DNA from: Sphingomonadaceae bacterium | GTDB lineage: Bacteria; Pseudomonadota; Alphaproteobacteria; Sphingomonadales; Sphingomonadaceae | Direction of reading: 5' to 3' | Length of the DNA stretch: 64,000 nt | Assembly: GCA_009926135.1 (NCBI GenBank) | Contig: RFPL01000005.1 | Location: 124,001 to 188,000, forward strand | Shown here: positions 46,336 to 55,016 of the stretch, in pieces | How positions within the stretch are numbered: the stretch's first letter is position 1 | Layout of the letters: every line of letters begins with the position of its first letter | Notes under the pieces: generated by a model | Database searches by the model: none | Seen by the model: only the letters and a program-made list of their open reading frames with translations | Told to the model about the DNA's origin: nothing | Program-made: the position numbers and the translations under genes

Positions 46336-46898
46336 GGCTCGCGCAGTCCGCGCTGCTTCAGCAGCCGCGCCGGATTGCCGGAATAGACCCCATCGGGCGC
46401 GGCATCCTCGAACAGGGCAGCGCGCGCGCCAATCACGGCCCGGTCCCCCACGGTAACCCCCGGCCCGACAAAGGCCTCGGCGGCGATCCAGGCCTGCTCA
46501 CCAATCGTCACGGGCCGGAGCAACAGCTGGAAATGGGGATCGGCAATGTCGTGCGTGCTGGCACAGATGTGTGCACCCTGCGAGACAACGCTGCGCGCGC
46601 CGATAACGATCCGGCCTTGGTTGTAGAGGTGCGCACCGGGGCCAATCAGGCAGAAGTCGCCCAACTCAAGGTTGACGGGCAACCAGATCCGCACGCTGCT
46701 GTGAACCCGAACGCCGCGCCCGATCTTCGCCCCGAACCCGCGCAGCACCAGCCGCCGCCAGCCATGCAGTTGCGGCGGGGTGAAGCGCGCCAACAGCAGC
46801 CAGGCCAGGCCCCAGCAGAACCGCAGCAGCCGGTTGCCCAGCGAAAAACTCGCCCCACCCTCGATTGGCCGGGTTTGGCGGGCATCGAGCAGGGTCAT
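46332..46898 (-). CDS. hexapeptide-repeat acyltransferase, WcaF/colanic-acid type
   Basis: 188 residues. Left-handed beta-helix repeats run from about residue 55 to 170 (VRVHSSVRIWLPVNLELGD, RIVIGARSVVSQGAHICAST, TIGEQAWIAAEAFVGPGVTV). The catalytic His is in ASTHDIADPHFQ near residue 115, and the ending GVYSGNPARLLKQR is typical of WcaF/NodL-type acetyltransferases. It probably O-acetylates a sugar of the exopolysaccharide using acetyl-CoA. It is coupled by 4-bp overlaps to both the GT4 gene before it and the nucleotidyltransferase after it. Confidence 0.9.
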   Translation of the reverse strand: MTLLDARQTRPIEGGASFSLGNRLLRFCWGLAWLLLARFTPPQLHGWRRLVLRGFGAKIGRGVRVHSSVRIWLPVNLELGDFCLIGPGAHLYNQGRIVIGARSVVSQGAHICASTHDIADPHFQLLLRPVTIGEQAWIAAEAFVGPGVTVGDRAVIGARAALFEDAAPDGVYSGNPARLLKQRGLREP

Positions 46899-48046
46899 GG
46901 CAGGGCTCCCGGTTCAGCGATCAGGCGGGCATAGGCCTCGCCCCATTGCTGCGCCACGCGTTTGCCCGAAAACGTCCCGCTGGCAAGACCTTGGGCGGCC
47001 TGGGCCATTGCCAGCCAGCGGTCGTCCGGCATGGTCAGCGCCTGAACCAGCGCAGCCTTGATTGACGGCTGATCCATGCCGCAATCCAAGGCAGCACCTG
47101 CCGGAAGACCTGCGGGCAGATTGCATTCGGCGCTCTGGAGCGTCGGTGTCCCGGCTGCCCAGGCTTCGAGCAGCGTCATCGGCAGGCCCTCACTGAGCGA
47201 GGGCAGCACGACGAAGCGTGCGGCGGCCAGTTCACGCGCCTTGTCCTCGCCAAAGCACGGGCCAATAAAGCGCAGCGATGGCGGGCTTCCGCGCAGCAAC
47301 TCTTGAAGCACCGTAACGTCGGCGGGCTCGCCCCAGCCGGCGATGGTCAAGCGGGCGTCATCCGGGATGCCCTCCGCGCCGGCCACTTCGCGCCAGGCGG
47401 CGATCAGCGGGGCGAGGTTCTTCTTCGGGTGAATACGGCTAAGGAACAGCAGATGCGGCGCGCGCGGCCCCCTTACCGGCGCAGCGACCGGCGGACCGGC
47501 ATTGGGAATGACCAAGCTGTCGCGCCGGCCACTCTCGCGGGCAATGTCGTCGGCCTCGCGCGGGGTCAGGGCATGAAAGGCGCTGGCCGCGCGCCAACCA
47601 GCGCGCTCGTAGCCGCGTCGCGCCAGCACCTTTTTCCAGCGCCCCCGCGCGGTAATCCAGCGATCGAGCATGCCGTGCGGCGAGATCACACTCGCCCGCC
47701 CGGTCGCCTCGCGCCAGCGCCGCGCGGCGTGCGATGGATACATCCAGATGCCGTGCAAGTGCAGGCAATCGAGTCGCGCCGCCAGCAGCGCTTTGACCAA
47801 GGCCGGGGCATAGCCGATCTGAACCGGACCAGACACCGGCACATGGATCACTTCGCTATCGCCAAATCGTGGCCGATCTTCGGCGCTGAACCGGTCGGCC
47901 AGGGCGAGGACCACCGGATTGCCCCCCTGCGCGCGGATCAGTTCGGCCTGGATTGCCACCGCTTCGAATACCCCGCCCCCCAGCCGCGACGCCGATGCCG
48001 TGAGGAGGCCGATGCGCTTGCCGGTCAGGAGCGATGCGTTGGCCAT
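46895..48046 (-). CDS. glycosyltransferase family 4 (group 1)
   Basis: 383 residues of GT-B fold. N-terminal half: GKRIGLLTASASRLGGGVFE and LDCLHLHGIWMYPSHAARRW, with SPHGMLDRW. C-terminal half: PHLLFLSRIHPKKNLAPLI and the donor-site motif PSLSEGLPMTLLEAWAAGTP with its paired Glu (near 285-300). It transfers a sugar from a nucleotide donor to a lipid-linked repeat unit in the cytoplasm. It overlaps the acyltransferase gene by 4 bp and follows the GT-MT-LicD gene by 12 bp. Confidence 0.9.
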   Translation of the reverse strand: MANASLLTGKRIGLLTASASRLGGGVFEAVAIQAELIRAQGGNPVVLALADRFSAEDRPRFGDSEVIHVPVSGPVQIGYAPALVKALLAARLDCLHLHGIWMYPSHAARRWREATGRASVISPHGMLDRWITARGRWKKVLARRGYERAGWRAASAFHALTPREADDIARESGRRDSLVIPNAGPPVAAPVRGPRAPHLLFLSRIHPKKNLAPLIAAWREVAGAEGIPDDARLTIAGWGEPADVTVLQELLRGSPPSLRFIGPCFGEDKARELAAARFVVLPSLSEGLPMTLLEAWAAGTPTLQSAECNLPAGLPAGAALDCGMDQPSIKAALVQALTMPDDRWLAMAQAAQGLASGTFSGKRVAQQWGEAYARLIAEPGALP

Positions 48047-48058
48047 GGCTCCGGTCCG

Positions 48059-50749
48059 TCAGTCGGCAGCGGGCCGGCCGAATTCGGCCGCGGTGATGTG
48101 CAGCGGGTGGCGGCGCTCTTCGGGCGGAAAGGCCTGATAGTTGCCAAACGACGCCTTGAGGTAATCCTCGGCTCGCCCCGGCACAGGCATCTCCCCTGTA
48201 CCGAAAGGAGCCGTGCGGGTCGGCACCAGCCAGTCTTCCGGCACCCAGGTCCGCCAGGCAAAGCGAATGCCCCACATTTCGAAACAGGCGCGCTCGCTGC
48301 CGCGCGCAATGCCGTGCGGGTTGCTGAGCCATTCGCGCAGGCCAACCAAGGCGCGGATCGGCAGGACCGGCCGCAACGCCAACGCCGCGCGCCGCAATCC
48401 ATTGAGCAATGGCCGCCCGGAATTCCGCGTCACTTCCGAACTGTAGGACATGACGAAGACATTTACGGCCAGCAGCCCCCAGTGCTGCAGTCGCCGCAGC
48501 AGAACAGAGCGCGGCAGGGCATCGAAAGGAAAGATGTCGAGCCCGATCCCTTCGTGGAAGCCGGTGCCGGCAAAGGTGCGTTCGTGCACCCGGGTCCCGT
48601 CGATCCGCAACTTGGCATAGGCGAGTGGATAGCCGGGTTCGCTATCGTGGTGCTGCAGGGTCAGTCCCGGTAGCGGCCGCCGCGCCCAGACCTGCAGCAG
48701 TGCCTCATAATCCTCGCGCAGCATGCCCAGGTCGACATCGTCGTCCCACGGGATGATGTCGCCGTGTCGGATCGCGCCAAGGGCCGATCCAGCGACCAGG
48801 AACGGGCGCAGGCCTTCGGCACGGCAATAGTCGACGAATTGCGCAGCCAGCTCCCGCTCGGTGGCCTGAAGCCGCGTCAGCCCGGGCGAAGGAGCGCCAT
48901 CGGCATAGGTGACCGCCGGGACGGCCACGATCCGGGCGACGCAGGCATCCTCATCGCGATAGCGCGCCATGCCCTGCCCTTCCCGGCGGTAGATAACTGT
49001 CAGGCCGCGCCGCTCCAGTTCGGCGCACAAACGATCAGGATCAATGTAGCGGCGAAAATGCGGAGCCTCAGCCTTCTGGAGCGGCTCGTCAGCCAGCGTG
49101 CGGAATTCGGCAACGAGCGCTCCATCGCGCGCTGCGATGAGGCGCGCTGCATGGTCGAGGAGCGCCGCCTCGGTCGCCTCGTCGATCGCATGGAACAGGA
49201 AGCGGGCGTAGATGCCGATCGGACCGTCCGTGCCCGCCGCGAGCCCTTGCCAGGCCTCCGGATCGGCGACGCTCCCGTTGGTGAACTGACCCCGTATCGG
49301 ATCCTGCCCAGCCTCGGCCGCGCGGCGGCGGCATGAATCGACCGCAGCTGTCGAAGCATCGAGCGCGCGGACCTGCCACCCTTCCTTGAGGAAGTGCAGC
49401 GAGTCCCGGCCATTGCCGCAGCCCAGTTCGATGATGGTCGGGTAGTTGGCCATGCGTTCGCTGGCGAAGCGGGCAAAGTCCGATGGTGCTTCCGGCGCAG
49501 CAGCGGCGGCATAATATTGTTGCCAGTAGCTGGGCGCGGCCGCTTTCGCCGCCAAGGCGGGATCGGTGTGGGGTTGGCCGGAAAGCGCCACTTCGAACCG
49601 CTCTATCCGGTCCTGCGCCGCGGAATTACCGGGGAAGACCATCAACTCGACTGCATCGGCCAGCCGTTCGGTATCGCCAAGCCAGGCGCGCGCGGCGGCA
49701 GCTTGCGAAAGGCGCTGCCAGGTTTCCTCGTCGCGCGCCATCGCCACCATGGCAGCGGCCAGGCCTTCGGGCGATCCCGGCTCCACCAGAAAGCCATTGA
49801 CGAGGTTGCGGACCAGCGCATCGCGCGAGCCGACCTGGGTCGAGACGATTGCCGGCACTCCGAACGCCATCGCCTCGTTGACCACCAGCCCCCATTGTTC
49901 CTCGGTGCTGGGCAGGATCAGGGCCAGGGCGCCGGCCAGCCTATGCGCCACGGCCTCGGCCCGCAGAAAGCCGGTAAATTCGATCCGGTCCGCGAGACCG
50001 TGGATCTCTGCCCGGGCGCGCAGCGCTGCCTCTTCCTCGCCCGATCCGACGAGTATCAGGGGCCGCGCCCGATCGCCCTCGGCCCGAACGTAATGCGCAT
50101 AGCCTTCGATCAGCTCATGGAGATTCTTCTTCCCCACAAACCGACCGACAAACACGAAAGGCCGCTGGGCAAAAGGTACGGCATTGCCCCCGCCCATCGC
50201 CCGGATGCGTTCCAGCCCGACCGTATCATAGCCCGGCAGAACCCGGCGGTGACGGAAGCCGAGGAAGCGGAAATAGTCGCGCTGGCGGGCCGCGCCGACG
50301 ATCGCCCCGCAATAGGCTGCCAGAACCAGCGACTTGAACCACTCGAACCCGACACGCCGCGGCTTGTCATCAAACTTGGATTCACTCAGCGCAAACACCT
50401 GAACACCCAGCAGTCGCAACGCCCAGGACAGCAGGATCACATCTGGTTCGTTATATCCGATGCCGATGAAAACCGCCTTGCAACGCCGCAGCGCGCGCAA
50501 CTCTCCCCAGAAGCGCTGCAGCGGCGGCACATCGTCAAACGAGCGACCGGGAAAGAGTGTCAGCTTGCGGGCGTGGGCGGTCGGACCAGAAGGCTCCCAG
50601 GCATAGGTAGCCGAAGTTGTCGCCACTTCGACTGCAAGCACTTCGCAGCGGTCGCCCAATCGCCGGGCCACGGCCTCGCAGCGGTCGATATGGTAGGCGG
50701 CAAACTGGGCAAACAGCAGCGCAACCCGCGGCTTTGTCTGGTTATTCAT
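48059..50749 (-). CDS. three-domain fusion: GT4 glycosyltransferase + SAM methyltransferase + LicD
   Basis: 896 residues from the ATG at 50749 (MNNQTKPRVALLFAQF); the frame is open up to 50812, but that extension crosses a strong hairpin and lacks support. Residues 1-390 are a GT4 glycosyltransferase (PFVFVGRFVGKKNLHELI; STEEQWGLVVNEAMAFGVPA). Residues 415-600 are a class I methyltransferase (IIELGCGNGRDSLHFLKEGW; VRALDASTAAVDSC). Residues 630-890 are a LicD/FKTN-type domain (FLVAGSALGAIRHGDIIP; PWDDDVDLGM; GIGLDIFPFDALP), which transfers phosphocholine-like or phospho-polyol groups. No frameshift is needed. The fusion would couple sugar transfer with two decorations of the polysaccharide. 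Confidence 0.88.
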   Translation of the reverse strand: MNNQTKPRVALLFAQFAAYHIDRCEAVARRLGDRCEVLAVEVATTSATYAWEPSGPTAHARKLTLFPGRSFDDVPPLQRFWGELRALRRCKAVFIGIGYNEPDVILLSWALRLLGVQVFALSESKFDDKPRRVGFEWFKSLVLAAYCGAIVGAARQRDYFRFLGFRHRRVLPGYDTVGLERIRAMGGGNAVPFAQRPFVFVGRFVGKKNLHELIEGYAHYVRAEGDRARPLILVGSGEEEAALRARAEIHGLADRIEFTGFLRAEAVAHRLAGALALILPSTEEQWGLVVNEAMAFGVPAIVSTQVGSRDALVRNLVNGFLVEPGSPEGLAAAMVAMARDEETWQRLSQAAAARAWLGDTERLADAVELMVFPGNSAAQDRIERFEVALSGQPHTDPALAAKAAAPSYWQQYYAAAAAPEAPSDFARFASERMANYPTIIELGCGNGRDSLHFLKEGWQVRALDASTAAVDSCRRRAAEAGQDPIRGQFTNGSVADPEAWQGLAAGTDGPIGIYARFLFHAIDEATEAALLDHAARLIAARDGALVAEFRTLADEPLQKAEAPHFRRYIDPDRLCAELERRGLTVIYRREGQGMARYRDEDACVARIVAVPAVTYADGAPSPGLTRLQATERELAAQFVDYCRAEGLRPFLVAGSALGAIRHGDIIPWDDDVDLGMLREDYEALLQVWARRPLPGLTLQHHDSEPGYPLAYAKLRIDGTRVHERTFAGTGFHEGIGLDIFPFDALPRSVLLRRLQHWGLLAVNVFVMSYSSEVTRNSGRPLLNGLRRAALALRPVLPIRALVGLREWLSNPHGIARGSERACFEMWGIRFAWRTWVPEDWLVPTRTAPFGTGEMPVPGRAEDYLKASFGNYQAFPPEERRHPLHITAAEFGRPAAD

Positions 50750-50771
50750 CTGCTTGTGCCGCAACCCCTGA

Positions 50772-50803
50772 TGCCCGCGTACGTGGAATAACGTACGCGG
50801 GCA
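50772..50803 (-). terminator. perfect 13-bp hairpin after the beta-helix gene
   Basis: TGCCCGCGTACGT (50772-50784) and ACGTACGCGGGCA (50791-50803) are perfect complements around the loop GGAATA. The hairpin lies 20 bp after the stop of the beta-helix gene and 23 bp before the start of the GT-MT-LicD gene. No T-run follows on either strand, so it may be a Rho-assisted terminator, an RNA-stability element, or the mark of a module boundary. Confidence 0.55.
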
Positions 50804-50822
50804 GCTTGGCAAGCGGCGGGGG

Positions 50823-52907
50823 TTATCTTCCCACGACCGCGCGGCTGAATGCGACGGCCAGGTCTGCGGATGCCCGATCGACCGGCTGGGAAGTGGGATT
50901 GGCGAAGGTCAGTCTTACCGACCCCGCCAGAGCCTCGGCCCCGCGCAGTTCAACCCCGCCAAGGCCGCCAGTGATGCGCACGGCATCGATGAAATCGTCC
51001 CCGGCCATGTCCGCAATAGGCAGGACCACAGCCAGGGAACTCTCCGCCGCAATAGCGGGCAGGTCGTAGGCCGGGAACAGGGCTTCAAGCGGATCACGGC
51101 CGTCCCCGCCACTGCGGATCCTGGCTTCCGACACCGCCCCATCCTGGTCCTCCTGCTGAGCGAACCACCCTTCGAACTCAACGAACGCATTTGCAGTATT
51201 CAGCCCGGCCTCGGCGGCCGTGGTGCAGAGAATTGCCAGCGGCTCGTTGCGATAGGTCCAGCCTGCCCCGCCGACAGTCCCGGCATAGCAGGGGATGTGG
51301 GCATCAATTCCCGGTGCGAGCCGGGCTGTGGCTCCATCGGCGAGGTTCGCACCATTATCGCTTTGCCGGCCAAGCCAGAACCCAGTCAGCTGTCCGCCGG
51401 CCCCGATGGCCAGGTCGGGCGAGGCATAGGCGCGGGCCTTGGCCAGGATACCCGGTGGGCCATAGGCGTAGAGGTACTCCCCATCACGCAGCACGAAGCG
51501 CCGCCGCCAGTGGCGCAGGCGCGCGAAGTTGTAGATCTCGCGCGTGCCGGCAATGGTCAAATCAAGCGTGCCGGTAATCGCGCCGAGCGGGATCGAGAAG
51601 GGCGCGGTCGGGTGTTCCAGCCGGGTCGTGCCGCTGAGCAGGGCAACGCCGTCATAGCCGGGCTGGCCATTGCTGGTCTCGACAAGGCGGTAGCCGCCAA
51701 AGCCGGTCACGGTCAGGTCGTGGGCCGTCACGCTTGAGCGTCCCAGGACATTGATCACTGCCACGTCGGCCCCGCGGGACTGGCCGCTGGCATTGACTGC
51801 CGTATTCTCGAAGCTGCCATCGATCACCGAGACTTCCGCTCCGGCCTCGGCCTTGACCAGCGAGATAGTACCGCGTGCGCGGGGGCGGTTAAGCAGGCAA
51901 TTGCGCGTCTCGGCAAAGGCAAAAGCAGCGCCAAAGCTTCCTCCCGCGACCTGCCACCAGCCCTCCTGCCAGCAATCGTTGAGCGTCAGGCCATCGCAAT
52001 ACTGCGCAACCACCGTGCCGGCACCGATATTGATCCCGCCGATCCGTTCGAGCGTGACACGCTGGGCGGCGTAGAGCGAGATGCCGTCCTCGACCTCGGT
52101 GCCCCCGAGCGTGAGGTCACGGATGACATGATCGCGCAGGATCCGCAGCTTGCGCAGCCGCTTGTTTGCCCCGGTCACGGTCACGGGCGCAAAGGTGAGC
52201 GGCACCGGCTTATCGAGCCGGACCAGATCACCGCTGACGGCCTCGACCCGGGCAAAGTCCCAGTTCGGGGTTTCGACAGGATCGTAAGGAAACTCGCCCA
52301 GCTGCCACATGACCCAGTCTCCAACAGCCAACTGACTGCCAAGACCGGCTTGTAATTGGACCTCGCGGCTGCCCGCCGCGACGCTGGCCGCAAGCGGCAG
52401 TTCGGCCACCGTGCCGGGGGTGGCCGGATGGTGCACTAGCCCACGCCCGCCCGACTGGCGCGTGAACTGCGCACCCCCATAATCGTCGATAGCCGCATCG
52501 GCCGAGAGGAGCTGGATAGGCGGGTTGGTATTGAGGACCTGCTCGCTAGGAGGGATCTTCTCGACCCGGTAACGCACCGGGGCCAGGCGAATACCCTGTG
52601 CACTGATCGCGCGGGCATAGTTGGCCGCAGCGCGGATCGCCGGGCCATCGTCTGTCACGCCATCGGCCTTCGCCCCCGCCAGTTCGACGGGGATCCGCCC
52701 GCCATCTGGCAGCGCGCGAAAATAGCGATTGTTGCTCGACCGGGCGACCAACCGGGGGTGGGCTGCGAACAATGCGGCATTGGCGAAGCCGTCTGCGACA
52801 TAGAGCCCCACCCCCTGCCCGACTAGGTCACGGCCATTGGTCTGGACGACCTTGGTACTGGAATTGATGTTCTGGCCGGCAAATTCGGCAAAGAGAAAAT
52901 CGGGCAT
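50823..52907 (-). CDS. beta-helix protein, pectate-lyase-3/tailspike-like
   Basis: 694 residues, no signal peptide. GAKADGVTDDGPAIRAAANY (residues 78-97) is the hallmark N-terminal motif of Pectate_lyase_3/GH28-like right-handed beta-helices, shared by phage tailspike depolymerases and polysaccharide-modifying enzymes. The next 350 residues show regular short beta-strand repeats (HVIRDLTLGGTEVEDGISLY; CDGLTLNDCWQEGWWQVAGG). The C-terminal 200 residues resemble a beta-sandwich cap with AEVEFEGW-like strands (NAFVEFEGWFAQQEDQDG). It may bind or cut the local exopolysaccharide. It lies 16 bp after the SGNH hydrolase gene in one operon. Confidence 0.75.
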   Translation of the reverse strand: MPDFLFAEFAGQNINSSTKVVQTNGRDLVGQGVGLYVADGFANAALFAAHPRLVARSSNNRYFRALPDGGRIPVELAGAKADGVTDDGPAIRAAANYARAISAQGIRLAPVRYRVEKIPPSEQVLNTNPPIQLLSADAAIDDYGGAQFTRQSGGRGLVHHPATPGTVAELPLAASVAAGSREVQLQAGLGSQLAVGDWVMWQLGEFPYDPVETPNWDFARVEAVSGDLVRLDKPVPLTFAPVTVTGANKRLRKLRILRDHVIRDLTLGGTEVEDGISLYAAQRVTLERIGGINIGAGTVVAQYCDGLTLNDCWQEGWWQVAGGSFGAAFAFAETRNCLLNRPRARGTISLVKAEAGAEVSVIDGSFENTAVNASGQSRGADVAVINVLGRSSVTAHDLTVTGFGGYRLVETSNGQPGYDGVALLSGTTRLEHPTAPFSIPLGAITGTLDLTIAGTREIYNFARLRHWRRRFVLRDGEYLYAYGPPGILAKARAYASPDLAIGAGGQLTGFWLGRQSDNGANLADGATARLAPGIDAHIPCYAGTVGGAGWTYRNEPLAILCTTAAEAGLNTANAFVEFEGWFAQQEDQDGAVSEARIRSGGDGRDPLEALFPAYDLPAIAAESSLAVVLPIADMAGDDFIDAVRITGGLGGVELRGAEALAGSVRLTFANPTSQPVDRASADLAVAFSRAVVGR

Positions 52908-52923
52908 GAACAGGGCTCCTGGA

Positions 52924-54465
52924 TCAGGCGAATTCGTTGAGGATCAGGCGGCGCAATTCGCTGGCGATCCACAGCGCGTCGTATTCGTGGCCCGCAGTCG
53001 AGGGGTGAGTGACATCCCCGGCAAGGAGGGAGGTGTAGAGTGCCGACTGGCTGTTGCGAAACCGGGTGGCCACCGCCGTGCCAGTGGCCGTACAGGGATG
53101 ACTGAGCGTGACCGAGGTCGCGGAAACAACGGTCAGGACCACGGCACCATCGGGGATGCCGGGTCCGGAAACGCCTGACTGGACGGCCACGCCGGCGGTC
53201 GAGGCAAGCGCCGTGAGCGTAGCGCTGCCGCTGGTGGTGGTGCCGGTCGTTGCCAGCGTGTCGATTGATCCCTGGCGCAAGATTGCCGACGGACCAAGCC
53301 GGTCAACAAACCAGACGTTCGAGCGGGCCCCACCGACACCCTGTACCGCGCGCTGCACCGCGTCACGCTGGCGAAAGACATCCAGCGGAGGGCCGGAATT
53401 GGGCCAGGTTGGACCGATGAATACCAGCGGCTTGCCCGGGTTCGCGCCGCGCCAGGAGTCGATAAGCTTGAAGACCTGCCGGGTGATGGCATCCTCGAAC
53501 GAGGTAGCCCCGGCCACGCTGGCAAAGCCGAGCGCGGAGCCGTCATTGACGCTGGCCATGACCACGCCTAGCGCCGGGCTGGCGGCAGTGCCGGTCTGGG
53601 CATCGATTACCCCGGCCATGGTCAGGTCGGTCATCCGCACCGGGTCGCAGAAATTGACCTTGGGAAAGCCGGCTGTGTTGTTGCCGCCGGCATTGATCAG
53701 GCCCGTTCCGCCGACCCCGGCAACCGCGGCGCGCAATCCAAGGAGCCGCGCGGCCAGAGCCGCTTCGCCATTGGCAGCAAAATCGGTGCCGGTCGGCTCG
53801 ACAAAGCTGTCGCCCATGATCGTGACCAGCGGATAGGCCCGCCCGACCGAGCTGACTTCGGCCGCGCTGACCACGTTGACCCCGTTGGTCGGGACCGAAA
53901 ATGTTTCGACCCGGATCCGCCGCGCGCGGCTGTTACCGAACACGAATTTGACGAAATAGACACTGCCGGTGCCCGAGGGGACCAAAGCCGTCGCCGCCAC
54001 CGCATCGTCAACCAACAGGCGCAGATTGAACGGCACGGCCGGGCCATGACCGGTAACTGGAATTTCGAACTGGGTGCCGGTGTGAACAAATTCAAAGCCA
54101 TGAAACTGCGTCCCGAACAGCGGATCGCCCAGGGCATTGTTGGCGCCGTAAAAGCCATTGCGCGAAACGACGAAGCCATTCAGCGGAAAGACCGGTCCCG
54201 CCTGCCGGGTAGGCCCGGCCACATAGGTCAGCCGTGCATCGAAGCGCGGCACCGTTGCCCCGCCGGAACCTTGAGCGTTGATGGTTGAGGCGGCACCGGC
54301 CGCACCGACTGTCACAACCGGCAAATCGGCGGACACAAGCCGGTGGCTTGGTGCCGGCAGGGTGCCCCAGTTGCGGATCGCCTGGATCAGCGCCTGGGTG
54401 TTGGGCGACCGGGCCGAAGCTGCGGCACGGCTGGCCAGCCCGCGTGCGATCAGATCGGCGCTCAT
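52924..54465 (-). CDS. SGNH-type hydrolase with phage-tail-like features
   Basis: 513 residues, no signal peptide. The N-terminal 200 residues look like a beta-rich module. The SGNH nucleophile block is VTIMGDSFVEPTG (Ser220), an oxyanion Gly is in GVGGTGLINAGG and Asn in MASVNDGS, and the DxxH pair is D484/H487 in GDVTHPSTAGHEYDA. The enzyme probably deacetylates or de-esterifies a carbohydrate. Between the catalytic blocks (about 400-465) lies an inserted Thr/Ser/Ala-rich beta segment (TTTSGSATLTALASTAGVA), of a type I associate with phage tail fibres. It overlaps the small-protein gene upstream by 4 bp. Confidence 0.78.
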   Translation of the reverse strand: MSADLIARGLASRAAASARSPNTQALIQAIRNWGTLPAPSHRLVSADLPVVTVGAAGAASTINAQGSGGATVPRFDARLTYVAGPTRQAGPVFPLNGFVVSRNGFYGANNALGDPLFGTQFHGFEFVHTGTQFEIPVTGHGPAVPFNLRLLVDDAVAATALVPSGTGSVYFVKFVFGNSRARRIRVETFSVPTNGVNVVSAAEVSSVGRAYPLVTIMGDSFVEPTGTDFAANGEAALAARLLGLRAAVAGVGGTGLINAGGNNTAGFPKVNFCDPVRMTDLTMAGVIDAQTGTAASPALGVVMASVNDGSALGFASVAGATSFEDAITRQVFKLIDSWRGANPGKPLVFIGPTWPNSGPPLDVFRQRDAVQRAVQGVGGARSNVWFVDRLGPSAILRQGSIDTLATTGTTTSGSATLTALASTAGVAVQSGVSGPGIPDGAVVLTVVSATSVTLSHPCTATGTAVATRFRNSQSALYTSLLAGDVTHPSTAGHEYDALWIASELRRLILNEFA

Positions 54466-54884
54466 TGGGCGAGCCGGTAGGTCAGTGAGCCGCTTGACAG
54501 CGTGACTTCAAGGTAGAGCCGGGCGAGTGCCTCAGTCTCTTCCCAGATCGGCTCGCAGCAGTTGGCAGTGAATTGGGCCCAAGCGGCACCAGCAATCGTC
54601 AGCGGCAGCCGGGTCACGCCACCATCAGTCGAACGCAGGACGCGGATCGTGCCGGTCCAGCTCCCGGACAGGGTCAGCATTGCCTCGCGCCCGAGAGCGG
54701 GCTGATAAGGGCCAAATGTGCCGCTGGCGGCGGTGGTGCCGGCCAACGGGACAGTTGGATCGGAACCGAGCGTGACCGGCAGCGGCAGGCTGCCGCTCGC
54801 GAGAACGGCGTTGCCGTCAGCATCGGCAAAGGCCACCGCGCGGGTCGCGGCATAGCCGCTGGGGGATATGATCGGAATGGGCAT
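54462..54884 (-). CDS. small beta-structured protein, phage-tail-like
   Basis: 140 residues from the ATG at 54884, supported by GGGAG six bases upstream; the frame extends to 54971, but without such a site. The sequence is made of short beta-strand blocks: VAFADADGNAVLASGSLPLP, TAASGTFGPYQPALGREAML, LSGSWTGTIRVLRSTDGGVT and ARLYLEVTLSSGSLTYRLAQ. Proteins of this shape occur in phage or prophage tail modules (my recollection, not a search). It has no signal peptide. It is the first gene of the trio with the SGNH and beta-helix proteins and overlaps the SGNH gene by 4 bp. Confidence 0.65.
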   Translation of the reverse strand: MPIPIISPSGYAATRAVAFADADGNAVLASGSLPLPVTLGSDPTVPLAGTTAASGTFGPYQPALGREAMLTLSGSWTGTIRVLRSTDGGVTRLPLTIAGAAWAQFTANCCEPIWEETEALARLYLEVTLSSGSLTYRLAQ

Positions 54885-54917
54885 CGGGTACTCCCTGGCG
54901 AATCGGGAGCGCTTCAA

Positions 54918-54966
54918 ATAACCAATATGGTTCGTGTAGGAAAACAGATAGTGTCGTTTCCGACAA
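54918..54966. promoter_or_regulatory. AT-rich divergent promoter region with two inverted repeats
   Basis: In the 132-bp gap between the phage-like trio and the divergent glycosyltransferase, AACCA-ATA-TGGTT (54920-54932) and TGTCG-TTTC-CGACA (54952-54965) are perfect inverted repeats in a stretch more AT-rich than its surroundings. They are candidate operators for one or both directions. I could not choose a confident -35/-10 pair. Confidence 0.4.
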
Positions 54967-55016
54967 TGCACTTTGAGGATGCACCGCCCGCCGCTCCCTG
55001 CTAGCGGTCTTCACCT

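Noticed and set aside
50750..50812. N-terminal extension of the GT-MT-LicD protein to the ATG at 50812
   Set aside because: It would translate through the perfect 13-bp hairpin and adds a segment with no similarity to GT4 N-termini.
50823..54884. Complete prophage or tailocin at the phage-like trio
   Set aside because: No capsid, portal, terminase, tape-measure, baseplate, lysis or integrase gene is present; only adhesin-like components are seen.
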